Origin: Deltaproteobacteria bacterium
GTDB lineage: Bacteria; Desulfobacterota; Dissulfuribacteria; Dissulfuribacterales; UBA3076
Length of the DNA: 10,858 bases
Direction of reading: 5' to 3'
Assembly: GCA_013138705.1 (NCBI GenBank)
Contig: WTCF01000031.1
Span: 1 to 10,858 of the forward strand
In this document: piece by piece, positions 7,481 through 10,858 of the stretch
Position numbering within the stretch: the stretch's first letter is position 1
Layout: every line of letters begins with the position of its first letter
Notes under the pieces: generated by a model
Database searches by the model: none
Seen by the model: the letters and a program-made list of their open reading frames with translations, nothing else
Told to the model about the DNA's origin: nothing
Translations under genes and position numbers: made by a program

Positions 7481-7875
7481 TTTTCCCTTATCTGCGCCAG
7501 GATTTCATCTTCTTCCAGGGTGTTATAGTTATTGTAGACCCTTATGGCCAAAGCCAGGGCCACCCCAAGGGTGGCTACGCCCACCACGATGGCGGTCAGC
7601 ATCAGCACATGAGGCAATGGATTAATATAGTCCACGGCATGCACCACGTGGTGCGCATCGGGGCCGTGGCCATGCTCTAAGATAGGAATCGTGGCTCCTT
7701 TTTTGACGCCAATGGACACGTAAAACAAGATGATGGCGGTTTGAAAGATGTTCATGCCCACGATCTTTTTTACAAGATTGTTCTTGGCGATTATGGCGTA
7801 TAGCCCGATCATCATCAAGGTGATGTAAATCCAGTAGTTATATTTGGCAACAACCATTGAAATCAGGTCGGTCAT
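7477..7875 (-). CDS. mnhC: Cation/proton antiporter subunit C (NuoK-like)
   Basis: A 132-residue membrane protein of the MnhC/MrpC/NuoK family with three hydrophobic segments (about 15-30, 37-56 and 88-112). The family signature PLPHVLMLTAIVVGVA is at residues 86-101. Between segments two and three is a histidine-rich loop with H68, H70, H75, H76 and H79, somewhat longer than in short relatives. The start is ATG 7875, 3 bp after the stop of the fusion gene, with AGGGG about 10 bases upstream. It overlaps subunit 1 by 4 bp. In Mrp complexes the C subunit contacts the D subunit and forms part of the ion-translocating core, and the gene order fits. Confidence 0.93.
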   Translation of the reverse strand: MTDLISMVVAKYNYWIYITLMMIGLYAIIAKNNLVKKIVGMNIFQTAIILFYVSIGVKKGATIPILEHGHGPDAHHVVHAVDYINPLPHVLMLTAIVVGVATLGVALALAIRVYNNYNTLEEDEILAQIREK

Positions 7876-7878
7876 ATC

Positions 7879-8712
7879 CTAAAGCCCCTGTCTGTATCTG
7901 CCTGCAGATGAGATATTGTTATAGATCCAGATCATGGTGGCGAGGACAGCAATCCCTACCCCGATTTCCACCATGAGAATGCCATGGGATCGTGCAGTAA
8001 TCGGGTCGACATGAAGTATCCCCGCAAGAGCGCTGTAGTCCAGGAAATTCAGCTTTAACAATAGACATAGGGCACCGGTGCAGGCATAAATCAAGACGCC
8101 GGCAGCACAAAGGATGCCTATGAGCTTCTCGCTCATTCGTCTGACAGCAGTTCTCAGATCGTAGGAGATGGCAAGCAAGATGACACTTGCCCCCAGGATA
8201 ACACCTCCCTGGAATCCGCCGCCGGGGCTGTGATGTCCATGGGCGATTACATACAGGCCAAAGAGCTGAACAAAGGGGATTAATAAACGACATCCCGTCT
8301 TTATAATCAGGTCGGGAGGGGTCCACATGGAGTCGATCCGTTCAAAGTCAGCGGACGGCGGCATCTTGTGTCCTTCTTTGAGTTGTATGGTTACGCCGGT
8401 GAGGACATGCCGGTAATACCTTGTTTCAGGCTCTTCCTCTTCGCGGCGAGAGATTCGCAGGAGAAAAAAACATACAACGCCTGCTGAAAAGATCACAGCG
8501 GTTTCAAACATGGTGTCAAAACTACGATAGTCTGCAAGCACAGCGGTCACAATGTTGGGTACTGAAGTCTCCTCCATGGTCTTTTCAATAAAGTGAGGAG
8601 AAAGATATGTGCTGGCCGGAGATGCCGGGTCTGACCACGCTGGAAAATCACCTGCGGCGTAAAAAAGCAGTGCGCCTGTCACGACTGTTATGATGAGTCC
8701 GATGATCTTCAA
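7879..8712 (-). CDS. MbhE-MnhB fusion antiporter subunit
   Basis: A 277-residue membrane protein made of two modules. Residues 1-90 match MbhE, which corresponds to the end of classical MrpA: a first span, then PNIVTAVLADYRSFDTMFE (52-70) and a second span. After a charged linker (91-130), residues 132-265 match MnhB/MrpB, with LLIPFVQLFGLYVIAHGH and SPGGGFQGG (162-170) followed by further spans. I set the start at TTG 8710-8712: a perfect AGGAGG lies at 8721-8726, 8 bases upstream, and the TTG overlaps the preceding stop as TTGA. Reading further upstream in this frame gives a Cys/Arg-rich sequence that is only the shadow of the MbhD gene. Many Mbh clusters have MbhE and MbhF/MnhB as separate genes, so the fusion is worth noting. 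Confidence 0.9.
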   Translation of the reverse strand: MKIIGLIITVVTGALLFYAAGDFPAWSDPASPASTYLSPHFIEKTMEETSVPNIVTAVLADYRSFDTMFETAVIFSAGVVCFFLLRISRREEEEPETRYYRHVLTGVTIQLKEGHKMPPSADFERIDSMWTPPDLIIKTGCRLLIPFVQLFGLYVIAHGHHSPGGGFQGGVILGASVILLAISYDLRTAVRRMSEKLIGILCAAGVLIYACTGALCLLLKLNFLDYSALAGILHVDPITARSHGILMVEIGVGIAVLATMIWIYNNISSAGRYRQGL

Positions 8713-8954
8713 TCTCTTGTCCTCCTTGATGTGCGGAAAACAGCAGCAACAAAAAGGACAGTGCTGACACCGGCTCCGACCGAAGCCTCGGTAAAGGCCA
8801 CATCCACTGCTCCCATGATGGACCAGAGCAGACACATCATGAAACTGTAAGACCCAAACAGTACGGAAGCGCCCAGCAAATCCTTGACCGTAAGAGCACC
8901 GATGGCTGCGACAACGACCAAGGTAAGAATTGCCAGATCTATCGGCCAGATCAT
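8709..8954 (-). CDS. mbhD: MbhD-type (DUF4040) antiporter subunit
   Basis: An 81-residue membrane protein with two or three hydrophobic segments. It has the DUF4040/MbhD signature: DLLGASVLFGSYSF at residues 25-38, then GAVDVAFTEASVGAGVSTVLF at 48-68, with D51 and E56 inside. In classical Mrp systems this module is part of the C-terminal end of MrpA; in archaeal membrane-bound hydrogenases it is a separate subunit, as here. The start is ATG 8954 with GGAGG a few bases upstream, 3 bp after the mnhG stop. Its stop overlaps the TTG start of the fusion gene. Spacing on both sides shows tight operon organisation. Confidence 0.9.
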   Translation of the reverse strand: MIWPIDLAILTLVVVAAIGALTVKDLLGASVLFGSYSFMMCLLWSIMGAVDVAFTEASVGAGVSTVLFVAAVFRTSRRTRD

Positions 8955-8957
8955 GGG

Positions 8958-9290
8958 TTACCTCCTTTTCTCTCCCTTGGTCCACGGGGCCAAACCGGCC
9001 CTGACGCCGGCGTCAACAATGCCGTGGGTTGCTGTGGGGCTGGCCAGAAATATAAAAACCATAATAAGGAGAAGCTTCAGGCTGGTCAGCAAGGCGCCCA
9101 GGGAAAAATGATGGAGGTTAAAGAGGGCAAAGGCGGTCATGGCCAGAAGGGAGCCAAGGGTGTCGAGTTTACCGGCTGGGTGGAGCCGGGAATAGAAATC
9201 AGGAAAACGCAGAATCCCCACTGCCCCCCCTGTAAGGAAAAACAGCCCGGAGAACAACAGCACGCATACAATGATATTCATGATATCCAT
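8958..9290 (-). CDS. mnhG: Cation/proton antiporter subunit G
   Basis: A 110-residue membrane protein of the MnhG/MrpG/PhaG family with three hydrophobic segments. The signature GILRFPDFYSRLHPAGKLDT is at residues 25-44, followed by LGSLLAM, and ASPTATHGI lies at 83-91 near the end. The start is ATG 9290 with GGGAGG about 9 bases upstream. An in-frame ATG three codons later is less well placed. It is separated from mnhF by 88 bp, the largest gap within the E-to-D part of the operon, and from the MbhD gene by 3 bp. G is a small structural subunit in the E-F-G part of Mrp complexes. The tail after residue 98 is basic (WTKGEKRR). Confidence 0.93.
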   Translation of the reverse strand: MDIMNIIVCVLLFSGLFFLTGGAVGILRFPDFYSRLHPAGKLDTLGSLLAMTAFALFNLHHFSLGALLTSLKLLLIMVFIFLASPTATHGIVDAGVRAGLAPWTKGEKRR

Positions 9291-9378
9291 TTGTCAAAAC
9301 CTCCCGGCTCCCTCGTAAACTCCTGTTGCGGGCATTGGCATGCTGCCTGTCCTTGCTACGAGAATCCTCGAGTAGTCT
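9291..9378 (-). other. mnhF-mnhG spacer with imperfect hairpin
   Basis: This 88-bp gap is unusually long for an operon where most neighbours overlap or nearly touch. Just after the mnhF stop it contains an imperfect inverted repeat (CTACTCGAG, then a short loop, then CTCGTAG). Closer to mnhG there is a 15-codon reading frame from an ATG, ending in TGA just before the mnhG start. The mnhG ribosome binding site lies inside it. No product is claimed. Confidence 0.4.
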
Positions 9379-9666
9379 TTACCGATACAGCGCTTCATCG
9401 TACAATCCTCTACGCTTTTGAAAGTATCTTGAAGCCGCAAGTACTGCTAAAAAGTTTAGCATGGCATAGGCCAGGGCAATATCTACAAACATATCCATCC
9501 GATGGTAAAGAAAACCGATCATAATAAGTAATACGACGGTCTTGCTCCCGATGGCATTGACGCCAATCATCCGGTCCAGGACCGTTGGCCCAAGCACGGC
9601 CCGGACTAAGGAAAGGACCATCAAAAAGGCCAAGTAAAGACTCGAGTACAAAAATATGCTATCCAT
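9379..9666 (-). CDS. mnhF: Cation/proton antiporter subunit F
   Basis: A 95-residue membrane protein of the MnhF/MrpF family with three hydrophobic segments (about 5-22, 38-54 and 60-78). The signature VRAVLGPTVLDRMIGVNAIG is at residues 21-40, containing the conserved GPT and DR. The start is ATG 9666, which shares one base with the mnhE stop (TGATG), so translation is probably coupled to mnhE. The tail (QKRRGLYDEALYR) is charged. The gene lies between E and G as in Mrp and Mbh operons. Subunit F is one of the small proteins that pack against E and G at the edge of the complex. Confidence 0.93.
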   Translation of the reverse strand: MDSIFLYSSLYLAFLMVLSLVRAVLGPTVLDRMIGVNAIGSKTVVLLIMIGFLYHRMDMFVDIALAYAMLNFLAVLAASRYFQKRRGLYDEALYR

Positions 9667-10235
9667 CAGTCCTCCCCAAATGCCTTGGCAACCCTGGCCT
9701 CCATCTCGCCCGGCAAGGGCTCACCAGACACCTTGTCAATGGCATGAACCTTAAAATCACCATCGGGTGATACATTGACTGTAATAGTGCCGGGAGTGAG
9801 GGTGATCGAATTGGCAAAGGTGACCAAGGCCAGGTCGCCCTCCAGCTTGCTTTGGAATTTAACAATTCTGGGGTCTATCAGGTCCATCATCCTTGGATGG
9901 AAGACAAGATATGTAACATGAAGGTTTGCTTTGAAGATTTCCTTCATCAGCCACAGGAGATACGGGACCCATCGGACCAACAGAATTAAAAGACCTCTCA
10001 TGGAAGGACGCAACAGGTCGGCCGAAAGGTAAGCCACGATTGCGCAAGAGATAACCCCGAGGCTGAGATGAAAGGGATCAAACTTGCCTGAAAGGACGAC
10101 CCAGACGCCGAACATGATAAAGAATGTGACCACATAAGGGCCAAAATTCTTTCGACGCCCCGGACCTTGATCCGAGTTTTCTACTTTGCTGGTATTGTGC
10201 TTGCTCCCCAGCCCTTCTTCCTCTTGCTTATCCAA
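9666..10235 (-). CDS. mnhE: Cation/proton antiporter subunit E, first gene of the operon
   Basis: A 189-residue protein of the MnhE/MrpE family. After a charged N-terminal tail of about 30 residues there are hydrophobic segments near 33-49, 55-73 and 80-97. A cytoplasmic-type domain follows with the family signature FANSITLTPGTITVNV (140-155). The start is TTG 10235, supported by a very strong GGGGAGGGG at 10242-10250, 6 bases upstream. No in-frame ATG occurs before residue 41, which would remove most of the first span, so the TTG is favoured. The hydrophilic tail is longer than in compact MnhE proteins. A sigma-54-type promoter lies about 75 bp upstream. It is the first gene of the antiporter operon. 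Confidence 0.92.
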   Translation of the reverse strand: MDKQEEEGLGSKHNTSKVENSDQGPGRRKNFGPYVVTFFIMFGVWVVLSGKFDPFHLSLGVISCAIVAYLSADLLRPSMRGLLILLVRWVPYLLWLMKEIFKANLHVTYLVFHPRMMDLIDPRIVKFQSKLEGDLALVTFANSITLTPGTITVNVSPDGDFKVHAIDKVSGEPLPGEMEARVAKAFGED

Positions 10236-10303
10236 CAGGTTCCCCTCCCCTATTTTTGATCGGTATGCAATTTTGGGAAACGGACGAGACGAGTTGACTG
10301 TTT

Positions 10304-10350
10304 AATAGCAATAGATGTGCCAGCCACTCATTGATTGCCGTATTGCTATT
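10304..10350. repeat. 10-bp inverted repeat spanning the -12 element
   Basis: On the minus strand AATAGCAATA at 10350-10341 is matched by its exact reverse complement TATTGCTATT at 10313-10304, with a 27-bp spacer. The downstream arm contains the TTGC of the -12 promoter element and the spacer contains the -24 element. A protein bound to both arms would block RNA polymerase, so this could be an operator. A chance repeat in AT-rich DNA cannot be excluded. Confidence 0.5.
10308..10322 (-). promoter_or_regulatory. Sigma-54 (-24/-12) promoter of the antiporter operon
   Basis: On the minus strand the sequence is TGGCAC, 5 bases, then TTGC, with exactly 10 bases between the GG (10321-10320) and the GC (10309-10308). 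This is the canonical spacing and consensus of promoters used by RNA polymerase with RpoN. The predicted start of transcription is near 10296, about 60 bases before the mnhE TTG and its ribosome binding site. Such promoters need an NtrC-family activator, and histidine kinases lie on both sides of the operon. The activator itself is not in the window. Confidence 0.8.
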
Positions 10351-10422
10351 TAACGTATTGATTTTACAGCTTTTATTCTAATTTGGTTTGAGACGGGAAC
10401 AGATTGGACGGCATTGGAAAGT

Positions 10423-10475
10423 GGCAAAATAATGCCGCATAAATAAGGAAATGATTATTTAGGCATTTTTTTGCC
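10423..10475. promoter_or_regulatory. Paired GGCA-N6-TGCC palindromes, possible activator sites
   Basis: Two 14-bp palindromes of the same form, GGCA, six A/T bases, TGCC, lie at 10462-10475 and 10423-10436, 39 bp apart. Their centres are about 172 and 133 bp upstream of the predicted sigma-54 start, within the usual distance for enhancer sites of NtrC-type activators. The half-sites are short. The same region also forms a larger AT-rich inverted repeat (10432-10466: ATGCCTAAATAA against TTATTTA, 3 extra bases, GGCAT). It lies just after the kinase stop, so it could instead act as a weak transcription end signal. Confidence 0.4.
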
Positions 10476-10478
10476 AAC

Positions 10479-10858
10479 CTAAGAGAGCGGGAGTCGCACG
10501 GTGAAGTTGGTACCGACTCCAACCTTGCTGTCAAGAGTGATGGTTCCGCCCAACTTCTTTACTATATTCTGGCTGATTGAGAGGCCAAGGCCTGTACCCT
10601 TGCCCGGAGCCTTGGTGGAGAAAAACAGTTGAAAGATCTTTTTTTGGTTTTCCTCCGTGATCCCGGTACCATTGTCTTCAAAACTTATCTCCACATCCGA
10701 GTTTATTGAAAGGGTCTTTATCCGGATATACCCTTTGTCTTCCCCCTTACTTCGGATAGCATGAATGGCATTGGTAATGAAATTTACAAAGACCTGCTCC
10801 AACAACTTTGGATCAGATTTCATGAGTAGGGGACCTGACATAAACTGAGTATCGATTT
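10479..10858 (-). CDS. Histidine kinase, C-terminal ATPase domain (5' truncated by window)
   Basis: This is the end of a histidine kinase that runs in from beyond the right edge; the frame stays open to base 10858, so ATG 10841 is an internal methionine and not the start. About 126 residues are visible and form most of an HATPase_c domain: N-box EQVFVNFITNAIHAI, G1 EDNGTGI, F-box FQLFFSTKAPGKG, G2 GTGLGLS, then KKLGGTI and a GTNFTVRLP ending. This pattern is typical of NtrB/AtoS-type kinases that act on sigma-54 activators. The stop is TAG 10479-10481. The gene lies 243 bp upstream of mnhE on the same strand, separated by the promoter region, so it is a separate transcript or is read through. 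Its link to the antiporter is inferred only from position. Confidence 0.92.
   Translation of the reverse strand, partial: IDTQFMSGPLLMKSDPKLLEQVFVNFITNAIHAIRSKGEDKGYIRIKTLSINSDVEISFEDNGTGITEENQKKIFQLFFSTKAPGKGTGLGLSISQNIVKKLGGTITLDSKVGVGTNFTVRLPLS

Noticed and set aside
2279..7875. Respiratory complex I (nuo) gene cluster
   Set aside because: Only antiporter-like and NuoK-like subunits occur, and the E, F, G, B and MbhD/MbhE families are specific to Mrp/Mbh-type clusters. No NuoA/B/C/D/E/F/G/H/I genes are visible.
8713..8985. N-terminal extension of the MbhE-MnhB frame up to an ATG at 8985
   Set aside because: The extra residues are Cys/Arg/His-rich and overlap the whole MbhD gene in another frame. 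The AGGAGG and TTG at 8710-8712 give a proper start.
10432..10466. Rho-independent terminator of the upstream kinase gene
   Set aside because: The stem is AT-rich with a 3-base bulge and no clean T run follows, so it is not convincing as an intrinsic terminator. It is kept only as an alternative reading of the palindrome region.
1..10858. CRISPR array, tRNA, insertion sequence or attachment site
   Set aside because: No regularly spaced repeats, tRNA-like cloverleaf, transposase gene or terminal inverted repeats were noticed on reading either strand.

Overview
The window most likely comes from a Gram-negative bacterium of the Desulfobacterota (former Deltaproteobacteria). This is a family-level impression with moderate confidence. 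It rests on mid-range G+C, several histidine kinases of the NtrB/AtoS style, a sigma-54-type promoter, and an Mbh/Mrp-type antiporter cluster of a layout I associate with that group. No taxonomic marker gene is present.

Layout. Positions 1-1736 (+ strand) hold the tail of one histidine kinase, then a complete receiver-PAS-histidine kinase. From 10235 down to 1745 everything is on the minus strand and tightly packed. In transcription order the genes are: MnhE (10235-9666), MnhF (9666-9379), MnhG (9290-8958), a stand-alone MbhD/DUF4040 protein (8954-8709), an MbhE-MnhB fusion (8712-7879), MnhC (7875-7477), and proton-channel subunit 1 (7480-5990, MnhD-like). These are followed by subunit 2 (5993-4503, MrpA/NuoL-core-like), a 46-residue single-span protein (4499-4359), an 86-residue two-span protein (4307-4047), subunit 3 (4054-2279, divergent with a C-terminal extension), and a cyclic-nucleotide-binding-fold protein without a DNA-binding domain (2227-1745). 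Upstream of the operon, on the same strand, is the C-terminal part of a third histidine kinase (10858-10479).

How it works together. The cluster encodes the membrane part of an Mrp (multiple resistance and pH) / Mbh-type cation/proton antiporter. It has three antiporter-like channel subunits, but the C-terminal modules of classical MrpA are supplied by separate genes. The order E-F-G-MbhD-MbhE/B-C-D matches the first half of archaeal membrane-bound hydrogenase operons, yet no hydrogenase or other redox subunit is visible. It is therefore either a stand-alone antiporter or the ion-pumping half of a complex whose redox partner is encoded elsewhere.

Regulation. The 243-bp region before mnhE carries a -24/-12 (sigma-54) promoter with canonical spacing. 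A 10-bp inverted repeat has one arm over the -12 element, and two matched short palindromes lie about 130 and 170 bp upstream of the predicted start, where activators of this class usually bind. With histidine kinases on both sides, the likely picture is signal-dependent, NtrC-type control of the antiporter operon; this is inference. The most noteworthy items are the 46-codon gene, the promoter architecture, and the unusual set of three channel subunits with different ion-path residues.
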